The notes beneath the pieces are model-generated. The model was not told the DNA's origin, made no database searches, and worked only from the letters and a program-made list of their open reading frames with translations. From Treponema sp. (GTDB lineage: Bacteria; Spirochaetota; Spirochaetia; Treponematales; Treponemataceae): 64,000 nucleotides of DNA. Both the position numbers and the translations under genes were made by a program. Positions within the stretch are counted from its first letter, which is position 1; every line of letters begins with the position of its first letter. Below, in pieces: positions 33,925 to 42,958 of the stretch. Where the stretch lies: assembly GCA_024698325.1 (NCBI GenBank), contig JAILRG010000076.1, forward strand, positions 1-64,000. The letters are read 5' to 3'.

Positions 33925-34046
33925 GTCCGCGTTCAGCGGACAGCCCCACCACGAGGCGCTATGCGCCAGTGGTAAGAAAATGTTCACGACGGCAGCTCGT
34001 ACTGCCGTCACATGAAAAAGCCCGCGTTCAGCGGACTTTTTTCATG
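33925..34046. repeat. Array of hairpins between the lipoprotein gene and yicC
   Basis: Hairpins at 33925-33941 (GTCCGC, loop GTTCA, GCGGAC), 33948-33973 (ACCAC-ga-GGCGC, loop TAT, GCGCC-a-GTGGT), 33988-34009 (GACGGCAG, loop CTCGTA, CTGCCGTC) and 34011-34046. The first and last share the 13-bp core CCGCGTTCAGCGG. The gap is otherwise without genes. Confidence 0.75.
34011..34046. terminator. Bidirectional terminator between the BMP lipoprotein gene and yicC
   Basis: A long stem built from GAAAAAG...CTTTTTTC around CCGC-GTTCA-GCGG gives A/T tracts on both sides. Confidence 0.75.
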
Positions 34047-34047
34047 C

Positions 34048-34923
34048 TTATTCTACGTTTTTTGCCTGTTCCCGGATGTTTTCCAGCGCATCCTTTGCGG
34101 CAATTACTTTTTGTCCTACTTCGATAAACTGATTCTTAGAACCGATGGTGTTGATTTCGCGGTTCGCTTCCTGACAGATAAAATCAATGCGCTTACCAGG
34201 CGCTTCTCCGTCTCCTCCGGTAAATGCCTTACGGAGCGCGGCCAGATGGCTGTGCAGGCGGATGATTTCCTCATTTATCGTGTATTTTACGAGCATGGCC
34301 GCAGTTTCCTGCATGATACGGTTTTCGTCCGCGTGGTCGCCTAAAAGCTCATTGAACTTTTTGGTGATGGTTTCCCGGAATTTCTCTTCCATGCACGGCT
34401 GCCACTCCTTAAAGAAAGCTGCCGCGCTGTCGAGCGTGTCGAGCTTGGAAAGCAGGTCCTGCTCAAGGTTTTTACCTTCGCGGCTTCTGTCAGCCAGAAA
34501 CTGGGTGAACACTTCAGACAAAATACCCTGAATCTTCTGCCAGTACGCTTCCGCATCGTACTGATGGGAAACATTCAGCACGCCTTCCTGTGCGATAATC
34601 AGCGACAGCGGCACGTCGTCTGCAGTTTTGCCTAACGCCCTGGCAATTTCGGTGATTGCATCCCGGTAGGCGACTGCCGCGGCCGTATCTGCACTGACAG
34701 TTGCCGTGCTGTTGTTGTCGTGCACGCGTATTGTCAAATCAACCTTGCCCCGGACGATTTTCTCGCTTACCAGACGGCGAATCCGTGCCTCCAGCGGATT
34801 AAGAAATGGCGGAAGATAAATGCTCAAATCAAGAAAACGGCTGTTTACGGATTTAATCTCAACACTAATCTGCGTGTTGTCTACAACGGCTTCCTTAAAG
34901 CCGTATCCTGTCATGCTGTTCAT
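34048..34923 (-). CDS. yicC: YicC-family endoribonuclease
   Basis: The 291-residue product has the family N-terminus MNSMTGYGFKEA, VEIKSVNSRFLDLSIYLP, and the C-terminal DUF1732 stretch GKRIDFICQEANREINTIGSKN. YicC proteins are RNases affecting small RNA turnover in E. coli. I start at the ATG at 34923, preceded by AAGGAG; a longer frame to 35031 would lie in the permease gene. It is the last gene of the nucleoside transporter operon. Confidence 0.93.
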   Translation of the reverse strand: MNSMTGYGFKEAVVDNTQISVEIKSVNSRFLDLSIYLPPFLNPLEARIRRLVSEKIVRGKVDLTIRVHDNNSTATVSADTAAAVAYRDAITEIARALGKTADDVPLSLIIAQEGVLNVSHQYDAEAYWQKIQGILSEVFTQFLADRSREGKNLEQDLLSKLDTLDSAAAFFKEWQPCMEEKFRETITKKFNELLGDHADENRIMQETAAMLVKYTINEEIIRLHSHLAALRKAFTGGDGEAPGKRIDFICQEANREINTIGSKNQFIEVGQKVIAAKDALENIREQAKNVE

Positions 34924-34954
34924 ATGACGTAACTCCTTAGTAGTATCGCAATGA

Positions 34955-35893
34955 TTAACGGGTGCCTTTGTCGTAGGGAATGCCCTCGGCTTTCGGTGCG
35001 CGTGATTTTTGAGAGGTAAATGCCAGAACAATCAGGGAGATGATGTACGGAATCATTTTGTACACATCGCCGGGCACTAAGTGAACGAGCGTGTCAAAGG
35101 CAGAGTAGGTGTCGGACACCGCACGAAATGCGCCGAACAGAATTGCGCTGACAGCGATGCGTATCGGGTTCCACTGGCCGAAAATCATGACTGCAAGCGC
35201 AAGAAAGCCGGCTCCGGCGACGCCGTACATAAAATCCCACTGGCTGTTGGCAGCGGAAATGTAAATGATGCCGCCGATGCCTCCGCAGAAGCCTGAAATC
35301 AGAACGCCGGCGTACCGCATTTTGTACACGTTGATGCCGACGCTGTCAGCGGCCTGCGGAAATTCGCCGCATGCCATCAGCCGTAAGCCGAACCTTGTCT
35401 TGAAAAGGATGATTGTAGCGGCTGCCACGAGTATAAGCGTAAGAATCATGTAGATGTTGAACTCTGAGCCGAATGCTTTTATCAGAAATACTTTGCGTGT
35501 CTGTATGTACTCGAGGATTGCCGAGGGATTTTGCCCGCCGCTTCTGGCATTGTTGAATGATTTTACGATGACAACAGCTGCCGCTGTCGCAAGCATGTTC
35601 ATTGCGGTTCCCACGAGTGTCTGATCAGCCTTAAAATTGATGGCGGCTACTGCCAGCAAAAGCGAGTAAAGCATGCCGAAGACAATGCCCGAAAGAATTG
35701 TCAGCGAAATGATGACTATGCCGGGAAGAGCCGGGGAGAGGGCATACATGGTAAAGGCGCCGCCTAAAGCTCCCATGACCATAATGCCTTCGAGCCCCAG
35801 GTTGATAGTGCCGCTCCGCTCGCTGAACATTCCGCCGTATGCGACAAAAATCAGTACAGAAGCATATATAAGCGTATATTGAATCAGTAACAT
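34955..35893 (-). CDS. Nucleoside ABC transporter permease 2
   Basis: The 312-residue protein has about eight to ten hydrophobic helices and matches the inner-membrane permeases of BMP-type nucleoside ABC systems; AYGGMFSERSGTINLGLEGIM at the N-terminus is family-typical. It pairs with the permease encoded just upstream (12 bp gap). AAGGAG precedes the ATG. Confidence 0.9.
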   Translation of the reverse strand: MLLIQYTLIYASVLIFVAYGGMFSERSGTINLGLEGIMVMGALGGAFTMYALSPALPGIVIISLTILSGIVFGMLYSLLLAVAAINFKADQTLVGTAMNMLATAAAVVIVKSFNNARSGGQNPSAILEYIQTRKVFLIKAFGSEFNIYMILTLILVAAATIILFKTRFGLRLMACGEFPQAADSVGINVYKMRYAGVLISGFCGGIGGIIYISAANSQWDFMYGVAGAGFLALAVMIFGQWNPIRIAVSAILFGAFRAVSDTYSAFDTLVHLVPGDVYKMIPYIISLIVLAFTSQKSRAPKAEGIPYDKGTR

Positions 35894-35905
35894 TGTCGTA
35901 TCTCC

Positions 35906-37096
35906 TTATGCCTTTGATTTCGCATTCGAGCCTGCTTCCGAATCTGCTTTTGAACCTGCTTCCGAACCCGCATTCGATTTTGCAGAATCAGCAGCCGGTT
36001 TTACGCCAATGCGTGAAAGAAGCTTTGCGATAGCTGTCTTAAAAAGAAACATAAAAGCACATGAATAAATGATTATCGAAGAAATCAAATCTGCAATCTG
36101 AGGATTAAAGTATTTCGTGTCGATAAAGCTTCCGCCCTGCGTAATGTGCTGAATGAAAAATCCCGCGAAAATAGCACCAATCGGGTTTAATCCGCCTAAG
36201 AATGCGACCGCTATTCCGTTAAAGCCCATCGCCGGCACAGACGATGAGGTTTTCCAGGGCTGTATGTCGGTAAGGTAGTACATCGAGGCGGCGAGGCCTG
36301 CAATGGCGCCGGATACTGCCATGGTAAAGATGATGTTGCTCTTGTCTTTCATGCCGGCGTATTTTGCCGCATGCTTATTCAGACCTGTTGCCCGAAGTTC
36401 ATAGCCGATGATGGTTTTTGTCAGCAGGATGTAGATAATCACTGCTATGATGATTGTTACGGGAATGGCGATTGAAACATACCGGTTGTTGTGGAACAGA
36501 GCGCCAAGGCCGAGCGTCGGAATAAGGCTCTGCGGAGATACTTCGGCGATGGAATACGTTTCTGAGCGGGAGATGTTCATGGTCACTTCGTTCTGCATAA
36601 GCACATTTACCACATAGAGCGAAATCCAGTTAAGCATGATTCCCGCGATGACTTCGTTGACATTGCAGAACGCCTTTAGCATGCCGGCAATGGCCGCCCA
36701 GAGCGTCGCCGCAAGCACTGCCAGAATGAGGCAGCCCCACCAGGGAAGGTGCAGCGCCAGCGCCGCCCACAGGGAAATACCCGCGCCAATGCAGTACTGT
36801 CCCGCTATGCCGATGTTGAACAGCCCCGATTTGTAGGCGAACAGAACGGCAATGCCGCATAAAATAAGCGGAACTGACTTTACCAGTGTCTGCCCCAGAT
36901 AATACAGCTGCTTGCCGCCATTCCTGTAGTACAAAAAATTTTTTAATATCACGCTGATTGCCTTTGGGGCGTGTTCCGCGTTGATAATCAGCAGAATGAT
37001 AAAGCCGATGATGATGCCCAGCACGGCACAGAGTATTGCTGCAAGAACGGAATGGAACGCTTCGTTCTGTAAGAACTTCTTTTGTGTATCTGCCAT
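35906..37096 (-). CDS. Nucleoside ABC transporter permease 1 with low-complexity tail
   Basis: The 396-residue protein has about nine hydrophobic helices and the permease stretch LFAYKSGLFNIGIAGQY; it follows the ATPase gene by 2 bp. The C-terminal 25-30 residues are a repeated Ala/Gly/Ser/Glu/Lys stretch (units like GSEA and GSKA), corresponding to near-repeats of 12 bp in the DNA. Such a tail is not typical of the family and is predicted cytoplasmic. Confidence 0.9.
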   Translation of the reverse strand: MADTQKKFLQNEAFHSVLAAILCAVLGIIIGFIILLIINAEHAPKAISVILKNFLYYRNGGKQLYYLGQTLVKSVPLILCGIAVLFAYKSGLFNIGIAGQYCIGAGISLWAALALHLPWWGCLILAVLAATLWAAIAGMLKAFCNVNEVIAGIMLNWISLYVVNVLMQNEVTMNISRSETYSIAEVSPQSLIPTLGLGALFHNNRYVSIAIPVTIIIAVIIYILLTKTIIGYELRATGLNKHAAKYAGMKDKSNIIFTMAVSGAIAGLAASMYYLTDIQPWKTSSSVPAMGFNGIAVAFLGGLNPIGAIFAGFFIQHITQGGSFIDTKYFNPQIADLISSIIIYSCAFMFLFKTAIAKLLSRIGVKPAADSAKSNAGSEAGSKADSEAGSNAKSKA

Positions 37097-37098
37097 AA

Positions 37099-38649
37099 TT
37101 ATGCGTGCTCCTCAAGCTTCTGGCGTTTTGCACCGGCCATATACAAGCCTAATTCTTCTGTCGTTGTCTTTTTCGGGTCAAGCTCGCCAACAATTTCGCC
37201 CTCATACATAACCAGAATACGGTCGCTCAGGTTCAGCACTTCTTCAAGCTCATAGGAGACCAGAAGCACGGCTTTCCCCGCGTCACGGTCATCGATGATG
37301 GCTTTGTGCAGATACTCAATGGCACCAACGTCAAGGCCGCGGGTGGGCTGGACTGCTATCAGAAGCTTATGCTCCTTATCAAGCTCCCTTGCGACAATTG
37401 CCTTCTGCTGGTTTCCGCCGGACATGGAGCGGGCAATGGTTTTTACGCCCTGGCTGCTCCGCACGTCAAAGGCATTGATAAGCTTCTGCGCGAATTCTGT
37501 CACCGCCCGCTTTTTTATGAAGAGCCCGTGCTGGAACTGCTTTTCCCAGTACCGCTGCAGCACCATATTCTGCTCCAGCGTGTAATCGAGAACGAGCCCG
37601 TGCTTGTGCCTGTCTTCGGGAACGTGGCTTAGGCCTGCGATGCTCTTTTCTCTGATGGACTTTTTCGTAATGTCCTGATTGCCGAGCAGAATTTTTGTCT
37701 GTTTTGACGGCACGATTTTCTCAAGGCCGGTAAGCCCCTGAATGAACTCGGACTGGCCGTTACCGTCTATGCCGGCAATGCAGACAATTTCGCCTGCGTG
37801 TACTTTCAGGCTTACGTCGTGTACGGCAAGCATTTTGTGGATGCGGCTTTCGACGCTCATGTGCTGTATGTCCAGGACGACTTCCCCGGGCTTTTTCGGC
37901 GCTTTTTCGACGGTAAACTGAACGTCCCTGCCGACCATCATGCGGCTTAATTCTTCCTTGCTTGTGTCAGCGATGTTTACCGTATTGATGTATCTGCCTT
38001 TGCATAATACCGTGCAGCGGTCGGCAACTTCCATAATCTCGTTCAGCTTGTGGGTGATGAACAGAATTGATTTGCCTTCTTCGGAAAGCAGCTTCATGAC
38101 GTTCATCAGCTCTTTTATTTCCTGTGGCGTAAGAACGGCTGTCGGCTCGTCAAAAATAAGGATGTCGTTGTTGCGGTAAAGCATTTTCAGTATTTCTACG
38201 CGCTGCTGCATGCCTACCGTAATGTCTTCGATTTTGGCATCGGGATTTATCTCTAGCCCGTATGCGTTGCTTAATGCGATGACTCGCCGGCGGGCCTTTT
38301 CCCTGTCGATAAAGCCGTGTTTAACCGTTTCGCTTCCGAGAATGATGTTGTCAAGAACGGTAAAAACTTCAACAAGCTTAAAATGCTGATGAACCATGCC
38401 GATATGCAGAGCTGTTGCATCGTTTGGATTTCTGATTTCAACTTTCTTGCCGTTTTTTCGGATTTCGCCTTCTTCCGGCTGATACAAACCGAACAGGACA
38501 CTCATCAAAGTGGATTTACCTGCACCATTTTCACCCAGCAGAGCATGAATCTCACCTTTTTTCAGCTGTAACGTGATGTCGTCATTGGCTACGATTCCTG
38601 GAAATCTCTTGGTGATGTGCAGCATCTCAATTATGTATTCTTCGCTCAT
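37099..38649 (-). CDS. Nucleoside ABC transporter ATPase (two ATPase domains)
   Basis: The 516-residue protein has two ABC domains. The first has a clear Walker A (GENGAGKST near residue 38) and LIFDEPTA; the second has a degenerate Walker A (GIDGNGQSE near residue 283) but keeps the signature-like SGGNQQK and LDVGAIEYLH. This matches the family of sugar/nucleoside importers. With the two permeases it forms an inner-membrane importer; the partner binding protein is probably the BMP lipoprotein at 32806-33912. It starts the operon, which ends with yicC. Confidence 0.94.
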   Translation of the reverse strand: MSEEYIIEMLHITKRFPGIVANDDITLQLKKGEIHALLGENGAGKSTLMSVLFGLYQPEEGEIRKNGKKVEIRNPNDATALHIGMVHQHFKLVEVFTVLDNIILGSETVKHGFIDREKARRRVIALSNAYGLEINPDAKIEDITVGMQQRVEILKMLYRNNDILIFDEPTAVLTPQEIKELMNVMKLLSEEGKSILFITHKLNEIMEVADRCTVLCKGRYINTVNIADTSKEELSRMMVGRDVQFTVEKAPKKPGEVVLDIQHMSVESRIHKMLAVHDVSLKVHAGEIVCIAGIDGNGQSEFIQGLTGLEKIVPSKQTKILLGNQDITKKSIREKSIAGLSHVPEDRHKHGLVLDYTLEQNMVLQRYWEKQFQHGLFIKKRAVTEFAQKLINAFDVRSSQGVKTIARSMSGGNQQKAIVARELDKEHKLLIAVQPTRGLDVGAIEYLHKAIIDDRDAGKAVLLVSYELEEVLNLSDRILVMYEGEIVGELDPKKTTTEELGLYMAGAKRQKLEEHA

Positions 38650-38788
38650 ATGCTACCTGTACCATGTGATTATAACCGAAAACACAAAGAAATAACAGAA
38701 GAAATCCGATAAAGCAATGAAAGTTTAAAAAAGCTGTCTTTTTTATGCACACTATGATAGAATAACAGTACTATGAGGTATTATACAA

Positions 38789-39355
38789 ATGGCTGAGTAT
38801 GCATTAAAAAATGGAAAAGAACTGCGGATTGCAATCAGTGGAAAATCTGGCTGTGGAAATACAACGGTAAGCACGCTGCTTGCAGAAAAGCTTGGCGTCA
38901 AGCTTATTAACTTTACGTTTCGGCAGCTGGCAGCAGAAAAGGGGATGACTCTTGCTGAGGTAATTGAAAATGCAAAAACTGACGACAGCTATGATGTTGC
39001 TGTCGATACAAAGCAGGTAGAACTTGCGCGTGCTGAAAGCTGTGTGCTCGGAAGCCGCCTTGCTATCTGGATGCTAAAAGAAGCAGACCTTAAGGTCTAC
39101 CTGATTGCAAGCGATGATACGCGGGCAAAGCGCATTTTGAACCGTGAAGGCGGCGACCTTGAGGAAATCAAGGCGTTTACTGCCATGCGGGACCGGGAGG
39201 ACAGTGCCCGATATATGAAGCTTTATCAGATTGACAATAATGAGTACGAATTTGCAGACCTTAAAATTGACACCGCCACTCGTACTCCGGAACAGATTGT
39301 TGCTCTTATCCTTGAGAAGCTTGAAAAGACAGGGCTTATAGGTAAGAGCGCATAG
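38789..39355 (+). CDS. Cytidylate-kinase-like protein with an altered P-loop
   Basis: The 188-residue product resembles the shorter cytidylate kinases of archaea and spirochaetes: an N-terminal IAISGKSGCGNTTVS, an AXLGSR-like stretch (VLGSRLAIWML), and a lid with REGGD. The usual Walker A lysine appears as asparagine (GCGNTT); whether this is conserved in the family could not be checked. It probably phosphorylates CMP or a related nucleotide. A GAGGT lies 10 nt before the ATG. The GGDEF gene follows 23 bp downstream. Confidence 0.8.
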   Translation: MAEYALKNGKELRIAISGKSGCGNTTVSTLLAEKLGVKLINFTFRQLAAEKGMTLAEVIENAKTDDSYDVAVDTKQVELARAESCVLGSRLAIWMLKEADLKVYLIASDDTRAKRILNREGGDLEEIKAFTAMRDREDSARYMKLYQIDNNEYEFADLKIDTATRTPEQIVALILEKLEKTGLIGKSA

Positions 39356-39378
39356 CAGCTGGGGCATAAGGAGGCGGC

Positions 39379-40941
39379 ATGGGCAGGCGGATAGACAGTC
39401 TTATATTCAGGTTTGGCCTGATATTCAGTTTTTTTACTGTTCTGATGCTTACATTAAGTGGATTTGCTATCTATAGGAGCCAGACCCATTCTTACAAGAT
39501 TGAGCAGGAAAAACGTATTTGTCAGGTCGCCGCCTATCTGGAGAGAATTCTGGCTACAGACGGACATGATTTTCTCTGGTATCAAAACTATTTCCTTGCT
39601 CATAAAGATACGCTGCTCATTCCTTATGCTTTTTCAGCTCCCGATATTCAGACCTCACGGCAAAAGTTCGAAGTTCTTTTTGCAAAAAATTATCCGGGCG
39701 AAATAATCGGCGAGACGATTAGCTTTGACTCTCTTTCGGATGAGGTAAAGGAAGCTTATACTATCTACAAGCATGAGTATTATCTGGACCGGTTTGAGCA
39801 GGCAAAGCTTCACTTTGGCCTCGTGAATGTAGAATACATTATTCCCAACAGAGAAAAACTGGAAGTTACCTATACGCTTGATTCAGTGCGTCAAGAACGT
39901 ATTGTTGACGGAAAAAAGTACATAGAGCTTGGTATAACGGAGCCGCATTCTCTGGAAGAGCATAAAAAAGAGTGGGAAGTCTGGCAGGCCGGCCTGAACG
40001 TCAGCGGCTACGACTTTTTTGATAACGAATCTGGAAAAAACTACGCTTTTTACTCTCCGCTGTACATCGGAAGCCGCAAGCTTGGCCTGATTGGGGTCGA
40101 AACAAGCGTTGACAAGGCTAACACTGAAATCTTCAGGAATGCGATTCGCCAGCTTGCAGGCATCGCAGTCATATTGGTCTTGTGCATCGCGAACATGCTG
40201 ATGTTGCTGTACCGCCGTTACATTGCCAAGCTCGAACACCTGCAGAATAACGTGCGCTATTATACCCAGGAAAAAAACGCGGCCATAGCGTTCGAGATAG
40301 AGCGGGATGCCAGCGGTAAGGACGAGATTTCCGTGCTTGCGATGCAGGTGTCGTCGATGATTATGGAGCTGGAAAACTACATGAAGAACCTGGTTTCTAC
40401 GGCACAGCAGCTCCGCGACAGTCAGCAGCAGACGGCAGTGATGAGCGAGCTTGCGACGAAGGATGCGCTGACAGGAATTCGTAATAAGACGGCCTATGAC
40501 AAAGAAGTGGCGCGCCTTGAGTGGCAGATTGCAGAGGGGAGCGCTCGCTTCGGAATTGCAATGGTAGACCTGAACTTCTTGAAGCGCATAAACGACACGT
40601 ATGGCCATGAGCAGGGAAACATCGCCATTAAGAAGCTCTGTTCTATCGTCTGCAATGTCTTTGAACATTCACCTGTGTTTCGCATCGGCGGCGATGAATT
40701 TGTCGTTATCCTCGAAAAAAATGATTATGATCAGGTTGAGTTTTTGATTTCTGTTTTTGAAGGCGAGATACAAAGATATGCTTCTGATGAGCATGCTGAA
40801 GTCTGGGAGCGGGTTTCTGCAGCTATCGGGTATGCAATTTTTAATCCGCTTATTGATGCCGGCGTTTCAAACGTATTCCGGCGTGCTGACAAGGCAATGT
40901 ATGCCCGCAAAAAAGAAATGAAAGCAGTGCGCGAAAACTGA
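39379..40941 (+). CDS. Membrane-bound diguanylate cyclase
   Basis: The 520-residue product has an N-terminal helix (about 18-38), a periplasmic sensor domain to about residue 250, a second helix (about 255-277), a short linker, and a GGDEF domain. The catalytic motif is intact (RIGGDEFVVIL near residue 437). It should make cyclic di-GMP; I see no RxxD inhibitory site in the expected place. AAGGAGG precedes the ATG. It follows the cytidylate-kinase-like gene by 23 bp. Confidence 0.9.
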   Translation: MGRRIDSLIFRFGLIFSFFTVLMLTLSGFAIYRSQTHSYKIEQEKRICQVAAYLERILATDGHDFLWYQNYFLAHKDTLLIPYAFSAPDIQTSRQKFEVLFAKNYPGEIIGETISFDSLSDEVKEAYTIYKHEYYLDRFEQAKLHFGLVNVEYIIPNREKLEVTYTLDSVRQERIVDGKKYIELGITEPHSLEEHKKEWEVWQAGLNVSGYDFFDNESGKNYAFYSPLYIGSRKLGLIGVETSVDKANTEIFRNAIRQLAGIAVILVLCIANMLMLLYRRYIAKLEHLQNNVRYYTQEKNAAIAFEIERDASGKDEISVLAMQVSSMIMELENYMKNLVSTAQQLRDSQQQTAVMSELATKDALTGIRNKTAYDKEVARLEWQIAEGSARFGIAMVDLNFLKRINDTYGHEQGNIAIKKLCSIVCNVFEHSPVFRIGGDEFVVILEKNDYDQVEFLISVFEGEIQRYASDEHAEVWERVSAAIGYAIFNPLIDAGVSNVFRRADKAMYARKKEMKAVREN

Positions 40942-40984
40942 TGCTGACAGGCGAGCCTTTACGTGCTTTACTGAGGCAAAAAAA

Positions 40985-41100
40985 AGGCGGCAAAAGCGCC
41001 GCCTGTAAGGCGATTTTGATATCGCCTCAGCATACATGTTCACGGGTTTGCAGTGTCAGTACAAACCCGCCCGTTAAAAATGACGGAAAATCATTTTTAA
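40985..41100. repeat. Array of four hairpins between the cyclase gene and leuD
   Basis: Hairpins at 40985-41004 (AGGCGGC/GCCGCCT), 41008-41027 (AGGCGAT/ATCGCCT), 41043-41069 (CGGGTTTG/CAAACCCG) and 41074-41100 (TTAAAAATGA/TCATTTTTAA). CTGAGGC (40971-40977) can instead pair with GCCTCAG (41024-41030), opening the second hairpin. The last hairpin overlaps the leuD stop codon. Confidence 0.75.
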
Positions 41101-41630
41101 TACTTTTTCTCTGCAAATCCAACCCAGCCTTCATCTTCAATCAGGGCCTTTTCGAAGCCGTCAAGCTTGAACGGGTAGCTTACGGAAAGCGAGCCTGCAA
41201 TCAGCTTTACCTTCCACGTGCCGTCATCGCTCTGCTTAATCTGGCATTCGGTGTCTTTGTCAGCGAATTTGTTGAACATGTCATCAATGTCTTTTTTAGA
41301 CATGTCGATGGCTAAAAGACCACAGTTATACATGTTCTGGCGGAAAATACGGGCAAAGTTCACTGCGATGACGCAGTAGATGCCGTTTACTTCCAGTGCC
41401 CACGGAGCGTGTTCGCGGCTTGAACCGCAGCCAAAATTTTCGCGTGTAATGATGACTTTCTTGTTGAGAATGTCTGATTTTGGATTGAAACCGTCAAGCT
41501 TCAAATCCTCAAGCAGGTACGGCTTTAAGGCCTGCTTTGAAATCTCTGTCAGATACTTTGCAGGTATGATTTCGTCGGTGTTGATGTCCGAGCGATCCAG
41601 AAAAAGTACATTTCCACCAAAAGTTTTCAT
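41097..41630 (-). CDS. leuD: Small subunit of 3-isopropylmalate dehydratase-type enzyme
   Basis: The 177-residue product is a swivel domain of the aconitase superfamily: DRSDINTDEIIPAKYL near the N-terminus and ENFGCGSSREHAPWAL near residue 64, which forms the substrate loop. In leucine biosynthesis it works with the large subunit, but the same family includes enzymes acting on other malates (homoaconitate, dimethylmalate, citramalate). leuA and leuB are not in the window. The gene follows leuC by 4 bp. Confidence 0.88.
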   Translation of the reverse strand: MKTFGGNVLFLDRSDINTDEIIPAKYLTEISKQALKPYLLEDLKLDGFNPKSDILNKKVIITRENFGCGSSREHAPWALEVNGIYCVIAVNFARIFRQNMYNCGLLAIDMSKKDIDDMFNKFADKDTECQIKQSDDGTWKVKLIAGSLSVSYPFKLDGFEKALIEDEGWVGFAEKKY

Positions 41631-41634
41631 CGTC

Positions 41635-42921
41635 TTACCCCTTGTAAAGTGATGAATTAGTTATTGTTCCTGCGATTGCTGTAGCAGCCGCAGTGGCGGG
41701 GCTCATCAAATGAACCATGCCGCCTTTGCCCATTCTTCCGTTAAAGTTGCGGTTTGTGGTTGAAGCGCAGACTTCGCCTGATGCGAGGACTCCGTTTGAC
41801 ATGCCCAGACATGCGCCGCATGTCGGGTTTGTCACGCAAAAGCCAGCTTCCATAAAAATGCTGATAAGGCCTTCTTCGAGAGCCATTTTGTAGATTTTCG
41901 GCGTAGCCGGGCTTACGATGCCACGCACGCCTTCTGCAAGATGGTGCCCTTTAAGGACGCTTGCAGCAACGCGCAAATCGCTGATTCTTCCGTTGGTGCA
42001 GCTTCCGATGTAAATCTGGTTTACCGGCGTGCCTTCCATTTCTCTAACAGTTTTAATCTGATCCGGCTTGTACCCGAATGTACAGACCGGTTCGAGGTTG
42101 CTCAGGTCAAGTTCGATTACTTTTTCATATTCTGCATCCTCATCATCACGCCATTTTGCATAGTCGGCGAGGGCTGCAGCTTTGTCTGCGTAGTCGTTTT
42201 TGATAAATTCCCAGAGGTAATCTACGGTCTTTTCATCCGGAAAGCAGATGCCGCTTGTGCCACCGGCTTCAACAGCCATGTTGCAGAGCGTCATGCGTTC
42301 TTCCATGCCGAAAGCATCTACTACCGGGCCCGTAAACTCAACGACGCAGTTAGTGGCGCCATTTACGCCAATCTGGCCGATAAGGTAGAGTATGACGTCC
42401 TTTGCATAAACGCCTTCCTTAAGCTTGCCGTTCAGAACAAACTTAATTGATTTCGGTTCGCGGAATGAACAGACACCTTTTAAAATGCCTACTTCCAGGT
42501 CGGTTGTTCCGACTCCTGCCGCAAAAGCGCCGAAGGCACCGTGCGTACATGTGTGGCTGTCACCCATGATGACTGTGTAGCCGGGGCGTACAAAGCCTTT
42601 CTCCGGGAAAATGGCGTGGCAGACACCGTTTGAGCCAATATCAAAAAAATCCTTGATATTGTTGCGGCGTGCCCAGTCACGCAGAATTTTTCCCTGTTCG
42701 GCGGTTTTGCTGTCTTTTGCGGGAGTTACATGATCAATAACTGCCTTGATTTTTGTCGGGTCGAACACCTTGTCTTTGTTGCGGTCAACAAGGTCGTTGA
42801 TTGCCACTGGTGTGGTAATTTCATGACAGAAGACACGGTCAAGCTTTAAAACATATGTGCCTTCGTACGGGCTGTCTACGAGATGAGATTCAAAAATCTT
42901 CTGTGCTATAGTCTTTCCCAT
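41635..42921 (-). CDS. leuC: Large subunit of 3-isopropylmalate dehydratase-type enzyme
   Basis: The 428-residue product is the short, archaeal-type LeuC. The iron-sulphur ligands are visible as SCTNGR near residue 306 and TCGAC near residue 370. It carries the 4Fe-4S cluster and the catalytic serine loop. Its promoter, upstream at 42957-42985, has TTGACA and TAAACT with a 17-nt spacer, and the leader holds a dyad near the ribosome-binding site. Substrate uncertain, as for leuD. Confidence 0.9.
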   Translation of the reverse strand: MGKTIAQKIFESHLVDSPYEGTYVLKLDRVFCHEITTPVAINDLVDRNKDKVFDPTKIKAVIDHVTPAKDSKTAEQGKILRDWARRNNIKDFFDIGSNGVCHAIFPEKGFVRPGYTVIMGDSHTCTHGAFGAFAAGVGTTDLEVGILKGVCSFREPKSIKFVLNGKLKEGVYAKDVILYLIGQIGVNGATNCVVEFTGPVVDAFGMEERMTLCNMAVEAGGTSGICFPDEKTVDYLWEFIKNDYADKAAALADYAKWRDDEDAEYEKVIELDLSNLEPVCTFGYKPDQIKTVREMEGTPVNQIYIGSCTNGRISDLRVAASVLKGHHLAEGVRGIVSPATPKIYKMALEEGLISIFMEAGFCVTNPTCGACLGMSNGVLASGEVCASTTNRNFNGRMGKGGMVHLMSPATAAATAIAGTITNSSLYKG

Positions 42922-42933
42922 TGCTTAGTACCT

Positions 42934-42958
42934 CTGCTGTTTAGTATTACTACAGCAG
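42934..42958 (-). promoter_or_regulatory. Dyad in the leuC leader
   Basis: CTGCTGT (42958-42952) pairs with ACAGCAG (42940-42934) over an 11-nt loop, ending just before the ribosome-binding site AGAGG. It could act as an operator or an RNA hairpin controlling translation. Confidence 0.45.

Noticed and set aside
38650-38788. Purine riboswitch upstream of the nucleoside transporter
   Set aside because: The leader before the ATPase ATG is short and lacks the conserved loop sequences of the purine aptamer.
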